From contig DASUTB010000136.1 in the NCBI GenBank assembly GCA_036374835.1, forward strand, positions 10,902-74,901: a DNA stretch of 64,000 nucleotides, in the 5' to 3' direction. The notes below the pieces were generated by a model. The model was given only the letters and a program-made list of their open reading frames with translations. It was not told the origin of the DNA and ran no database searches. This document shows positions 41,874 to 49,116 of the stretch, in pieces. Both the position numbers and the translations under genes were made by a program. How positions within the stretch are numbered: the stretch's first letter is position 1; every line of letters begins with the position of its first letter. This DNA comes from DASUTB01 sp036374835. Its GTDB lineage: Bacteria; Actinomycetota; Actinomycetes; Jiangellales; Jiangellaceae.

Positions 41874-43400
41874 GTGGCGACCGACGCGGCGGTGTTGGAA
41901 ATCAAGACGAGTGGACCGCTGAAGCGGGCCAAGATGAGGCCGACCACTGCCCCGGCGTTAGGCCAGACGTGGATGGTCGCGGTCGTTGCAGTCGCGCCCT
42001 TTCTCGTCGCGCTCGAGGACCACGCGATGGTCATCGCGCTGCCCTCGCTGCAACGTGATCTTGGTCTCGGCCTTGACGGGCTCGAGTGGGTGGTCAACAT
42101 CTACTCGCTGACCTTCGCGGTGCTGACGCTCGGAGGGGGATGGCTCGCGGATCGTCTCGGAACCCGGCCGGTGTTTCTCGCCGGAGTGACGCTTTTCACC
42201 GTCGCCTCCCTGGCCGCCGCCTTGTCATCCAGCGGCTCTCTGCTGATCGGAATGCGTGCGACACAAGGAGCAGGAGCGGCACTCATCGGCCCGGCGGCAC
42301 TTGCCATCCTGGTCAAGTCCTTCGCCGGCTCGGGGCGCGGCCTTGCTATTGGCGTGTGGTCCGGCGTCGTGGCCAGCGCGACGGCCAGTGGCCCCCTGAT
42401 TGGCGCGATTCTCACCGAGACCGCCGGCTGGCGGTCGATCTTCTTCCTTAACGTCCCACTCGGAATCGCCCTGTTGATCACAGCGCGTGTCTCGCTGCCG
42501 GCGCCTCTAGCTTCGTCCCGTGGATCGCGCATCGATATCGCCGGTGTGGTCACGTCCGCACTCGCCTTGTCGGCCGGCGTCTTCGGGGTAGCCCAGGTGG
42601 GCAATTACGGGTGGGCGTCGCCGAGGGTCTGGAGCGTCCTGGGGATCGCCGCTGTGGCCTTCGTGATCTTCGTCGTGGTCGAGCGACGAGCCCCGGCACC
42701 ACTGCTGGACCGCTCGCTTCTCCGGCTGCCCAACTTCCTTGTGGCCAACCTGATCGGGCTCCTCAACGTGGCTGTGATGTGCAGCATGCTGTTCTTCCTG
42801 TCGCTCTATCTGCAGCTTGGCGCCGGAATCCCGGCGATTCGGGTCGGGATCGTGCTGCTTCCGTTCACCGTGCTGATCGCAGCAATCGCGCCGCTGGCCG
42901 GATGGCTTACATCCCGCATCGGCGCGCGACTGCTCAGCGGCACTGGACTGGCGCTGGTGGTAACCGGACTCGTCCTGCTGGGTGGGGTCAGCGCCGGATG
43001 GGGACCGGCACAGCTCCTGCCCGGACTGCTCGCCACTGGAATCGGGATCGGGCTCGCCACGACGCCGATCACAATGGCGGCGATGGAACACGTGTCGACC
43101 GAGCGTTCAGGTATTGCCAGTGCGACGCTGAACGCCTCCGGAATGGTGGGCATGTCCCTCGGCATCGTGATGATGGGCGCCATTGTGGCGGCTCGGCTGC
43201 CGGCTGACCTTGCCCGTGACACTGCCGATCCGGAAGCCTTCGCGGCAGGCGTCGGAAGTGGCCTCACCGTCAACGCCGCATTGGCTCTCATCGCCGCTGT
43301 CCTCGCGGTCGCCATGATCCGTGGCCGCCGTGTTTCTTCGTTCGGCGGAAGACGCCCCGGGCGACGGCGCTCAGGGACGATGCTTGCTGCTGATTCATGA
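41874..43400 (+). CDS. DHA2-family (EmrB/QacA-type, 14-segment) MFS drug exporter
   Basis: 508 residues with about 14 membrane segments. Motif A appears as GGWLADRLGTRPV near residue 82, motif C-like GPLIGAILTETAGWRSIFFLN near 173, and DHAMVIALPSLQRDLG marks the first segment (D1 motif of the DHA2 group). GTG 41874 has AGGAGG upstream. It is divergent from the SHOCT/peroxidase pair. It exports hydrophobic or cationic compounds by proton exchange; the exact substrate is unknown. Confidence 0.87.
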   Translation: MATDAAVLEIKTSGPLKRAKMRPTTAPALGQTWMVAVVAVAPFLVALEDHAMVIALPSLQRDLGLGLDGLEWVVNIYSLTFAVLTLGGGWLADRLGTRPVFLAGVTLFTVASLAAALSSSGSLLIGMRATQGAGAALIGPAALAILVKSFAGSGRGLAIGVWSGVVASATASGPLIGAILTETAGWRSIFFLNVPLGIALLITARVSLPAPLASSRGSRIDIAGVVTSALALSAGVFGVAQVGNYGWASPRVWSVLGIAAVAFVIFVVVERRAPAPLLDRSLLRLPNFLVANLIGLLNVAVMCSMLFFLSLYLQLGAGIPAIRVGIVLLPFTVLIAAIAPLAGWLTSRIGARLLSGTGLALVVTGLVLLGGVSAGWGPAQLLPGLLATGIGIGLATTPITMAAMEHVSTERSGIASATLNASGMVGMSLGIVMMGAIVAARLPADLARDTADPEAFAAGVGSGLTVNAALALIAAVLAVAMIRGRRVSSFGGRRPGRRRSGTMLAADS

Positions 43401-43416
43401 CGTGCCCAGATTTCTA

Positions 43417-43448
43417 GGGCCGAAAGTCCCAGCCTCGAAGGGGCTTTC
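43417..43448. promoter_or_regulatory. DevR/DosR-like box within a hairpin
   Basis: GGGCCGAAAGTCCC (43417-43430) reads GGGACTTTCGGCCC on the other strand, close to the DevR (DosR) box of mycobacteria. It also forms a hairpin with GGGGCTTTC at 43440-43448 (GAAAGTCCC arm, 9-base loop). It lies after the exporter and 90 bp before the sigma factor, so it may be an operator or a terminator. Confidence 0.35.
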
Positions 43449-43538
43449 AGCAGGCGTGGCTCACCTGGGGCCGGCGTAGCTTGGTCTTAAGCCCACCTGA
43501 GTCGTGGGCAGGTCGCAAGGGGCCGAAGGGAGGCTCCC

Positions 43539-44168
43539 ATGAATGCTTTCGACGCGCAGGTTGACCTTGATCTAGGTCAAGTGGTTCTGGAGCATCGCCC
43601 CCGGATCTACCGCTATCTGCTGAGCATGGCCAAGGATCCCGTGGTGGCGGAGGATCTGACGCAGGAGACATTTCTCCGGACACTGCGAAGAATCGGATCA
43701 CTGCGAGATCGTTCGGCGCTCGTGCCGTGGCTGTACAGGCTGGCAACCAACGTCTTCGTTGATTGGGTGCGCACCGAGGGTAGGCGGCGGCTCGCGTATG
43801 CCGACGGGCAAGACCGCGATGGAGCCGACCTGATTGGGCAGATACCCGACCCCACGGCGCGCGTAGACCGTCGCGTCGAGCAGTCGGAAATGAGTGAGTG
43901 CGTGCAACACTTCGTCGACGACCTTCCGGACGACTTTCGCTCGGTGATCCTCCTCCATGACGCCCACGGCTTGTCGAACCCCGAAATCGCGGAGATGCTC
44001 GGGCTGACGTTGGCGACTACCAAGATCAGAATTCATCGCGGGCGGCTTAGACTACGCCAGGCACTCGAGGTGGGTTGCGAGTTCGAGCCCGACGACCGGG
44101 GAGTTACCGTGTGTGATCCGGTGTCCCCCGAGCAAGCCGACAAGCGGCGCGCCACCCGATCTGCCTAG
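43539..44168 (+). CDS. ECF-type RNA polymerase sigma factor
   Basis: 209 residues. Region 2 (HRPRIYRYLLSMAKDPVVAEDLTQETFLRTL, about 18-48) and region 4 helix-turn-helix (LSNPEIAEMLGLTLATTKIRIHRGR, about 143-167) are clear, joined by a variable linker. A C-terminal tail has two cysteines (GCEFEPD and VTVCDPV), as in ECF proteins that bind metal or pair with a zinc anti-sigma. No anti-sigma gene is recognised directly downstream. GGGAGG is upstream of ATG 43539. It probably controls stress genes such as those nearby. Confidence 0.9.
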   Translation: MNAFDAQVDLDLGQVVLEHRPRIYRYLLSMAKDPVVAEDLTQETFLRTLRRIGSLRDRSALVPWLYRLATNVFVDWVRTEGRRRLAYADGQDRDGADLIGQIPDPTARVDRRVEQSEMSECVQHFVDDLPDDFRSVILLHDAHGLSNPEIAEMLGLTLATTKIRIHRGRLRLRQALEVGCEFEPDDRGVTVCDPVSPEQADKRRATRSA

Positions 44169-44207
44169 CCATGTCATCTTGGAGATCTCGGCGGCCGTAC
44201 ATATAAC

Positions 44208-44236
44208 GTGATAGCCCGCCATCGGCGGGCTATCAC
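44208..44236. terminator. Perfect 13-bp inverted repeat, probable terminator or operator
   Basis: GTGATAGCCCGCC, ATC, GGCGGGCTATCAC: 13 of 13 pairs with a 3-base loop, 40 bp after the sigma-factor stop and facing the convergent SHOCT gene. There is no U-tract, so it is a bidirectional hairpin terminator of the actinobacterial type or a binding site. Confidence 0.6.
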
Positions 44237-44309
44237 GGCATTGGCCGACTCTGAATTCGACGGCGGCGCAGCGACCTATGATCTGGAGTCAGATGCGATC
44301 GCCCCGCTG

Positions 44310-44615
44310 TCAATGGTGATCGTTCACCTCTTTCTCTCTGCCGGCAGAGCTGATGTCCGCGAGCGCCTCACGAAGCCGGTTGTACTCGTCGAAATCGATC
44401 TCACCATTGACTAGCCGCAGCTCTAGGTCCTGTTCAACAACGTCCGTCCCATAAGGGACTGAAGTTTGCTGCCTAGGTCCATTCATGTGATCCCGGTGAT
44501 TGGACATGCGACCATGACCCATCATCCGCCCCATGAGAACGACGCAGGCCACCATAAAGACGGCAGCCACCAAAAAGCCCGGCGACCCCCAGCCATAACC
44601 GCTCCACATCATCAC
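44310..44615 (-). CDS. Small membrane protein with C-terminal SHOCT-like domain (copy 2)
   Basis: 101 residues from GTG 44615 (GGAGG 7 bp upstream; ATG 44612 is an alternative). A glycine-rich start (MMWSGYGWGSPGF) leads into one hydrophobic segment (LVAAVFMVACVVLMGRMMG), a polar linker with many His and Met (HGRMSNHRDHMNG), then a SHOCT-like end (LELRLVNGEIDFDEYNRL). The His/Met linker could bind copper or another metal. Its start shares one base with the stop of the 62-residue gene upstream. Confidence 0.72.
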   Translation of the reverse strand: MMMWSGYGWGSPGFLVAAVFMVACVVLMGRMMGHGRMSNHRDHMNGPRQQTSVPYGTDVVEQDLELRLVNGEIDFDEYNRLREALADISSAGREKEVNDHH

Positions 44616-44803
44616 TAATACCCCTCCTTCACTAGACCCCGCCTCTGGGACTTTCCCAGATTCTCGGGAACTCGATTGGCACACCGCATCGTGCGGCCGC
44701 CATTTGCTTCACTTGCACGGCCACAATGACACGTCGCTATCATGGCCTCGCGCGAAGAATCCGGTTTAACGGACGCAGACTCCTCACGTTCATCGTCGAG
44801 CAT
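44615..44803 (-). CDS. Small unrecognised protein, possibly real because of its strong ribosome site
   Basis: 62 residues from ATG 44803, preceded by GAGGAGG with a 7-bp spacer. Its TAG stop shares its G with the GTG of the next gene, a coupling arrangement. The sequence is polar, with CHCGRASEANGGRTMRC (three cysteines and a histidine) in the middle. I do not recognise a family. It could also be only a leader peptide for the SHOCT gene. Confidence 0.4.
   Translation of the reverse strand: MLDDEREESASVKPDSSREAMIATCHCGRASEANGGRTMRCANRVPENLGKSQRRGLVKEGY
44644..44660. promoter_or_regulatory. Perfect inverted repeat inside the small reading frame
   Basis: TCTGGGA, CTT, TCCCAGA: 7 of 7 pairs around 3 bases, 29-45 bp upstream of the SHOCT copy-2 start. 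It contains GGGACT and may be an internal operator. Confidence 0.3.
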
Positions 44804-44824
44804 TGGGATACCTCCTCACCAAGC

Positions 44825-45064
44825 TCATCGTCGAAATCGGACTTTGGACGGCTTCCCCTCTACGGTGGAGAAGCCGAAAGGCAGATACAGGGGACAGAAG
44901 CCGGTGGTACCGCTGACCAGACCAAACAGGCCGATCGCCGCGAGCACCAGGCCCAGAACACCGCCTTGCAGTCCATCCAGCAGGAGCAGACCGCCAGGCA
45001 GCAGAACGATGCCGATCGTCAGCCGCACTGCCCGATCAAGCGCACCTTCGTTGCGGTGGAGCAT
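44825..45064 (-). CDS. DUF2892-type (YgaP-like) inner-membrane protein
   Basis: 79 residues from ATG 45064, preceded by a near-perfect GGAGGTGA ribosome site. RNEGALDRAVRLTIGI and the final GFCPLYLPFGFST are hallmarks of the DUF2892 family, with two hydrophobic segments between. In other bacteria the domain is fused to rhodaneses or stands alone beside sulfur and stress genes. It appears to be the first gene of a three-gene minus-strand operon (this, the 62-residue protein, SHOCT copy 2). Confidence 0.83.
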   Translation of the reverse strand: MLHRNEGALDRAVRLTIGIVLLPGGLLLLDGLQGGVLGLVLAAIGLFGLVSGTTGFCPLYLPFGFSTVEGKPSKVRFRR

Positions 45065-45099
45065 CTCAATCACCTCCTTCCGTGATGCGTCCTTCATGC

Positions 45100-45129
45100 A
45101 GGACGAAAAATGCAGCCGAAGGGATACAG
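45100..45129 (-). promoter_or_regulatory. Bipartite promoter motif, copy 2
   Basis: Minus strand CTGTATCCCTTC, ten bases, TTCGTCCT, 36-65 bp upstream of the DUF2892-type gene. Both blocks and the spacing are identical to copy 1 at 41737-41766. Confidence 0.55.
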
Positions 45130-45376
45130 ATGTGAGGCCCAGCGAGTAGGCCGGCGTTATGGCGCGCCGCATCGGCTACCAGAGCAGCGTCCCGCCGTCC
45201 GGGGTGATCGCCATGCTGTTTGGAAACGCCACATCGTCGGCGACCCACCGGTGTGCGGACCAGTGTCGGCCGCACCGACGTATGCCTCCGCTCTGGCCGG
45301 AGGTGTGGGCGATTGTCCGGCGCGCGGAGCCGTAGGTTCGTAGCGTCGGCGGTCGGTGCCAGGCTGGCGACCCCAC
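45130..45376 (-). pseudogene. Frameshifted remnant of an SMP-30/gluconolactonase-type gene
   Basis: One minus-strand frame encodes VADDVAFPNSMAITPDGGTL, the typical central strand of SMP-30/gluconolactonase proteins, then stops at a TAG near 45176. The next frame continues LVADAARHNAGLLAGPHI as the expected following strand. No start or other blades are intact. The remainder of 45377-45531 holds no gene I can support. Confidence 0.5.
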
Positions 45377-45531
45377 CGCCGGCGATCATCACAAGGGTGC
45401 AGCCGCCGCTCCTGGCAGCACTAAGCGTTGCTAGCCAAGAATGGACTCGAATAGGGACGCTCACGGATCTTCGCGTGCATGTCGACCGCTGCTGGCCGCA
45501 GCTGCCCGCACACGGTGGGCGAAGCGAGGTG

Positions 45532-45772
45532 CTACTTGCGGGTGAGCGGCGTCGACTCGCGCGTCATGAACCAGCTGGTGACGCCGAGGACTTCGGCCTC
45601 CGCGGTCACGTGGTAGCCGAAGCGCTTGTAGAGACGAACGTTCTCGGGCTTGTCGGTCTCGAGGACGAAAGCATCCTCCGCCGGTCGAGGCGTTGGCAGT
45701 ACTCGGCCAGAGCGTGCTGCCGTCGCCCCGTCCTTCCTGACTTGGGCCAAGATCACGCCGCGTCAGTGATCA
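45532..45772 (-). pseudogene. Frameshifted C-terminal remnant of a GNAT acetyltransferase
   Basis: The GNAT acetyl-CoA-binding motif (LGPSQEGRGDGSTL), the following helix (ALAEYCQRLDR) and the C-terminal strand (FVLETDKPENVRLYKRFGYHV) appear in order but in three different minus-strand frames between 45772 and 45532. Two frameshifts and the missing N-terminal half mark it as a pseudogene. Confidence 0.6.
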
Positions 45773-45815
45773 TCAGGCGTTGACCTGGCGGTTTGTGCAA
45801 CGCGCCGCAGCGGGG

Positions 45816-46643
45816 TCAGCCGTAGAGATTCGTGAAGTTGTCGCGCAGGATAGCGTCCGCGAGCTCGCCATCACCGGCTGCTGCGCTAAGACGAGCGAGT
45901 TCGCCAACGTAGTCGCCCCACGGTTCATCGCTGGCGAACAGGAGCCGATCCTGGCCGATCCCACGCCGCTCGATCTCTTTCACCAACCAGCGCGGTGCGA
46001 ATCCGACGGCCCAGCTCGTGTCCGTGTAGACCTGTTTGCCCGACTCGATCCAGTCGAAGAAGCGGCTGCCGATGAGCTTGATGTGTGCGCTGACCCCTCC
46101 GCCGAGGTGTACCAGATGGATCTTCACGTCGTCGCCGTAGCGCTCGACGAGGGAGCCGACCTGATCGATGTCGGACGCGCCGCCCGACGAGGTGTGCACG
46201 TGGACGACGTGACCGAACGAGCGCGCCGTGTCGAAGATCTGCTCGATCTGCGGCGCGCACTCCGGGTCATCGACAGAGCCGCCGAGGAGGAAGCTCGTCT
46301 TGAGAACCTTCACGCCCGTCTCGCCGGCGTGCGCCAAGGCCTGTGCGTTGAGCTCGGCGTCCTGGGGTCGAGGTGAGACCCACAAGCCACAACTGATCCT
46401 GTCGTCCGCCGCGGCCGCCTCCAGTGCGAGCTCGTTGAACGAGAACGACACGGACGCATCAGGGACGCCGTAGTTCGGCATCACCATGGCTCGCTCGGTG
46501 CCCTCGGCATCGAGGTCGGCCAGAAGCTCCCTGACCGTGCCGCGAGCGGAACTGTCGGGGTGGACCGGTGGGCCACCGTAGAACGGGAAGGCCGGAAGCA
46601 GACCGATGTGGCGGTGGGCGTCGTTGACGAGTTTGGAAGCCAT
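45816..46643 (-). CDS. Amidohydrolase-2 family protein
   Basis: 275 residues from ATG 46643. Metal-site signatures of the amidohydrolase barrel: NDAHRHIG near residue 8, VVHVHTSSGG near 150, IHLVHLGGG near 177, and LFASDEPWGDY with the catalytic aspartate near 238. It resembles the protein at 17413 only in family. No ribosome site precedes the ATG, but TATAGT lies 7 bp upstream, which would make a leaderless mRNA. Whether it belongs to the stress region or to the following cluster is unclear; it lies downstream of the XRE-cupin regulator on the same strand. Confidence 0.8.
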   Translation of the reverse strand: MASKLVNDAHRHIGLLPAFPFYGGPPVHPDSSARGTVRELLADLDAEGTERAMVMPNYGVPDASVSFSFNELALEAAAADDRISCGLWVSPRPQDAELNAQALAHAGETGVKVLKTSFLLGGSVDDPECAPQIEQIFDTARSFGHVVHVHTSSGGASDIDQVGSLVERYGDDVKIHLVHLGGGVSAHIKLIGSRFFDWIESGKQVYTDTSWAVGFAPRWLVKEIERRGIGQDRLLFASDEPWGDYVGELARLSAAAGDGELADAILRDNFTNLYG

Positions 46644-46650
46644 GGTGCGG

Positions 46651-46656
46651 ACTATA
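46651..46656 (-). promoter_or_regulatory. -10 element for a probable leaderless transcript
   Basis: TATAGT on the minus strand ends 7 bp before ATG 46643, so transcription would begin at or next to the start codon. It lies within GTGC-N10-GCAC, a short inverted repeat. Confidence 0.4.
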
Positions 46657-46729
46657 CTGCACATCCATATCGGATAGTAGAGGCCAAGCCGATCGTAGGC
46701 CTCGCCGGTTGCTTATGCGCGTAGAGCTC

Positions 46730-47344
46730 TTACGAGTCCCGCAAGGCGATCCAGAGCGCGCGCACCTCCGACTCGCCTTCGTTCGCCCAGTGGTGGGGTT
46801 GGTCGCCCATGAAATGGAGCGCGTCGCCGGGCCCGACCTCGTGCCGGGTGCCCGCGATGTCGAAGGTCAGGTTGCCCTCGAGCGTGAAGACCAGTTCCTC
46901 GCCGGCGTGGATGAGCGGCTTGTCGCCGCTGTCCGCGCCGGGCTCGACCGTGGCGAGCGCGGCCGCACTACGGAACGGGGTGTAGGGGCCGGACACGCCG
47001 GCAAGCGTCAAGCCTTCATGTGGAGTGAACAACGTAGGGCGGTCCGAGGCCGGCGTGAACGCGACCGGCTCGGGTTGACCCTCGTCCTGTTCTATGAAGT
47101 AGGTCACGGGGTGACCCAGGGCATTGGCGATCTTCAACAAGGTCGTGATCGTCGGCACCATGTCGTTTCGCTCGATCTTGTGGATGGCCGCCGCAGATAC
47201 CTCCGCCTTGTCCGCCAGCTGCTGCAGCGACAATCGCTGCTCCTGCCGGCGCTTCTTCACCTTGGGGCCGAGGGAGCCCACGATCCCGTCGACGTGCTCG
47301 CCGATCCTGGCCGAGGCTGTAGACGTGCGCTTGGTTTCGGTCAT
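46730..47344 (-). CDS. XRE-family regulator with C-terminal cupin sensor domain
   Basis: 204 residues. Helix-turn-helix at about 29-82 (LSLQQLADKAEVSAAAIHKIER) and a small cupin at about 125-195 (HAGEELVFTLEGNLTFDIAG then GDALHFMGDQPHHW). This design (PuuR/SutR-like) senses small metabolites, often amino or sulfur compounds. ATG 47344 is preferred; ATG 47374 would add 10 residues. It is divergent from the flavoprotein gene, with only 108 bp between starts, so it likely controls that gene and perhaps the whole right-hand cluster. Confidence 0.87.
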   Translation of the reverse strand: MTETKRTSTASARIGEHVDGIVGSLGPKVKKRRQEQRLSLQQLADKAEVSAAAIHKIERNDMVPTITTLLKIANALGHPVTYFIEQDEGQPEPVAFTPASDRPTLFTPHEGLTLAGVSGPYTPFRSAAALATVEPGADSGDKPLIHAGEELVFTLEGNLTFDIAGTRHEVGPGDALHFMGDQPHHWANEGESEVRALWIALRDS

Positions 47345-47452
47345 GTCGGGTATCCCTTGACACTCGGATGGCATGAAATATAGTAAACGAAAGTCAATCA
47401 TGGTGGGCGGCATGGTGGCATGCTCGTCGTCCACTATCAGGCGGAGGCCGTA

Positions 47453-48790
47453 GTGACGCAGAGGATCGTAGTCGTCGGTGGCGGAGCGGCAGGGATGGGC
47501 GCGGCCGGCGGCGCCAAGGCCGTTGACCCCGATTGTGACGTGACGGTCTACACCGGATTCGACGATGTCGCCTACAGTCCGTGTGGGATTCCGTATGTGC
47601 ACGGTAAGGAGATCGACAGCTTCGAACGGCTGTTCCTCGCTTCCAAGCAGGCGTACGTCGATGCCGGGATCGACGTCCACTATAACGCCAACGTCACCAA
47701 GATCGACCTGAATCGCAAGATGGTCGAGGCCGCGGGCGAAGGTGAAGTCTTCTGGGACACTCTCGTGCTTGCGACCGGTTTCAACTACGCCGACCCGGGG
47801 GTTCCCGGCGGAGATCTCGGTGGCCTTTACTATGTCAAGGACATCCGCGAGGCGGTCGAATGGGACAAGGTCCTCGACACCGTCAAGTCGGCGGTGGTGA
47901 TCGAGGCCTCGCCCTTGGGCGTGGAGATGGTGACCGCCCTCGCCCATCGGGGCATCGATACCCACCTGGTGGACCCGAGCCCGTGGCCGATGTCCGCGAT
48001 CGCCGATCCGGACATCATGGAGCCGGTCGAGGAGTCCTGGACCGAGCTCGGTGTCACAACGCACTTCAACACCACACTGACAGCTTTCGTCGGTGACGGC
48101 CGGGTGCGGGCGGTGCAGACGTCCGACGGTGAGATCAAGGCCGACCTCGCCGTCGTGTGTACCCACAAGGAACCCAACACCGCTCTCGGCGTTGCCGCCG
48201 GCATCAAGACGGGCTCTACCGGTGGCTTCATCGTCGACGAGCGGATGGCGACGTCTCACTCCGGGGTGTTCGCGGCCGGGGATTGCGCAGAGATCCCGAA
48301 CGGTCTTACCGGCGTCCCGCTCCAGGGACTGACCGGAAGCCACGCCTATGCCCAGGGCAAGACGGCGGGTATCAACGCGGCCGGCGGATCGCGCGCCTAC
48401 AGCGCCGTCTATGTGCCCTGGGGCACCGCGGCGGGCAAGTGGATCATCGGCGGTGCGTCCCTCGGTGAGACCACCGCGGCCGCGCTCGGTATCCCGTACG
48501 TCGTGGGTAGCGCGCAGGGCATCTCGCGAGCTCGGTACTACCCCGGTGTCAAGCCTGTCAAGGTCAAGTTGCTCGCCGAGCCGGGCAGCTTGCGACTGCT
48601 CGGGGCACAGATGGTAGGCGGCGAAGGGATCAAGGAACGCGCCGACTTCCTCGCGGTGGCGATCAAGTTCGGCCTGTCGCTGCACGACCTGGCCCGCATG
48701 GAGAACGTCTATTCGCCGGCGATCGGCGCACTCAACGAACCGATCGTCGTTGCCGCCCAAAGTGGTATCGACGCCCAGCAAAAGAGCTGA
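47453..48790 (+). CDS. FAD-dependent pyridine nucleotide-disulfide oxidoreductase, single-cysteine (CoA-disulfide reductase/NADH oxidase-like)
   Basis: 445 residues. FAD motif GGGAAGMGAAGG (9-20), single redox cysteine in YSPCGIPY (Cys44), second FAD motif GVFAAGDCAE near 282 and a C-terminal dimerisation domain from about 325. The one-cysteine motif defines the CoA-disulfide/persulfide reductase and NADH-oxidase group, not the CxxxxC glutathione-reductase group. The NAD motif region reads VIEASPLGVEM, with the usual GxGxxG weakened. GTG 47453 is fixed by GGAGG 5 bp upstream. Beside sulfonate-thiol-type genes it may reduce a low-molecular-weight disulfide; this is inference. Confidence 0.83.
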   Translation: MTQRIVVVGGGAAGMGAAGGAKAVDPDCDVTVYTGFDDVAYSPCGIPYVHGKEIDSFERLFLASKQAYVDAGIDVHYNANVTKIDLNRKMVEAAGEGEVFWDTLVLATGFNYADPGVPGGDLGGLYYVKDIREAVEWDKVLDTVKSAVVIEASPLGVEMVTALAHRGIDTHLVDPSPWPMSAIADPDIMEPVEESWTELGVTTHFNTTLTAFVGDGRVRAVQTSDGEIKADLAVVCTHKEPNTALGVAAGIKTGSTGGFIVDERMATSHSGVFAAGDCAEIPNGLTGVPLQGLTGSHAYAQGKTAGINAAGGSRAYSAVYVPWGTAAGKWIIGGASLGETTAAALGIPYVVGSAQGISRARYYPGVKPVKVKLLAEPGSLRLLGAQMVGGEGIKERADFLAVAIKFGLSLHDLARMENVYSPAIGALNEPIVVAAQSGIDAQQKS

Positions 48791-48792
48791 CG

Positions 48793-49116
48793 ATGTCCAT
48801 CTCCCGTTGGCTGCGGAGCAATTCCGAGCACTATCTGCTGATCGCGGCGCAGGAACGGGTCGCCCGTCGGCACGAAGCCCGCGCCCCTCGACCGCCGCAT
48901 GGACTCCGCGACTTCGTTTGGCTACGAGTCTTCGTACCCGTCTATCGGGCGCTGCCATGGCGGCTGCGCCACAAGATCATGCTGACGATGCCGGGAAGTC
49001 ACCGTCGGCAGTGGGCGGCACCGCCGCGCTCATCGCACGGTTCAGCCGTGCCATCGCACTTCCCGAGCACATCAACCCAACAGAAGGAGTCCGGCAATGG
49101 CACAGATCGTGGGTGA
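48793..49116 (+). CDS. Unrecognised small basic protein
   Basis: 107 residues, starting 2 bp after the flavoprotein stop and overlapping the next gene by 20 bp. The first 70 residues look structured (MSISRWLRSNSEHYLLIAAQ and a Trp/Arg-rich hydrophobic patch LRDFVWLRVFVPVYRALPWR); the C-terminal 35 are low-complexity, so a frameshift or shorter protein is possible. The hydrophobic patch could be a membrane-associating helix. I know no family for it. Confidence 0.5.
   Translation: MSISRWLRSNSEHYLLIAAQERVARRHEARAPRPPHGLRDFVWLRVFVPVYRALPWRLRHKIMLTMPGSHRRQWAAPPRSSHGSAVPSHFPSTSTQQKESGNGTDRG

Noticed and set aside
47453..48790. 2-ketopropyl-coenzyme M oxidoreductase/carboxylase, suggested by the coenzyme-M-like genes
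   Set aside because: That enzyme has a CxxxxC redox pair of the glutathione-reductase type; this protein has the single-cysteine SPCGIPY motif.
46730..48958. A very long minus-strand reading frame of over 700 codons
   Set aside because: Only its last 204 codons (XRE-cupin regulator) are real. The rest is antisense to the flavoprotein, which has clear FAD and redox motifs, and is low-complexity Arg/Asp/His-rich as expected for high-GC shadow frames.
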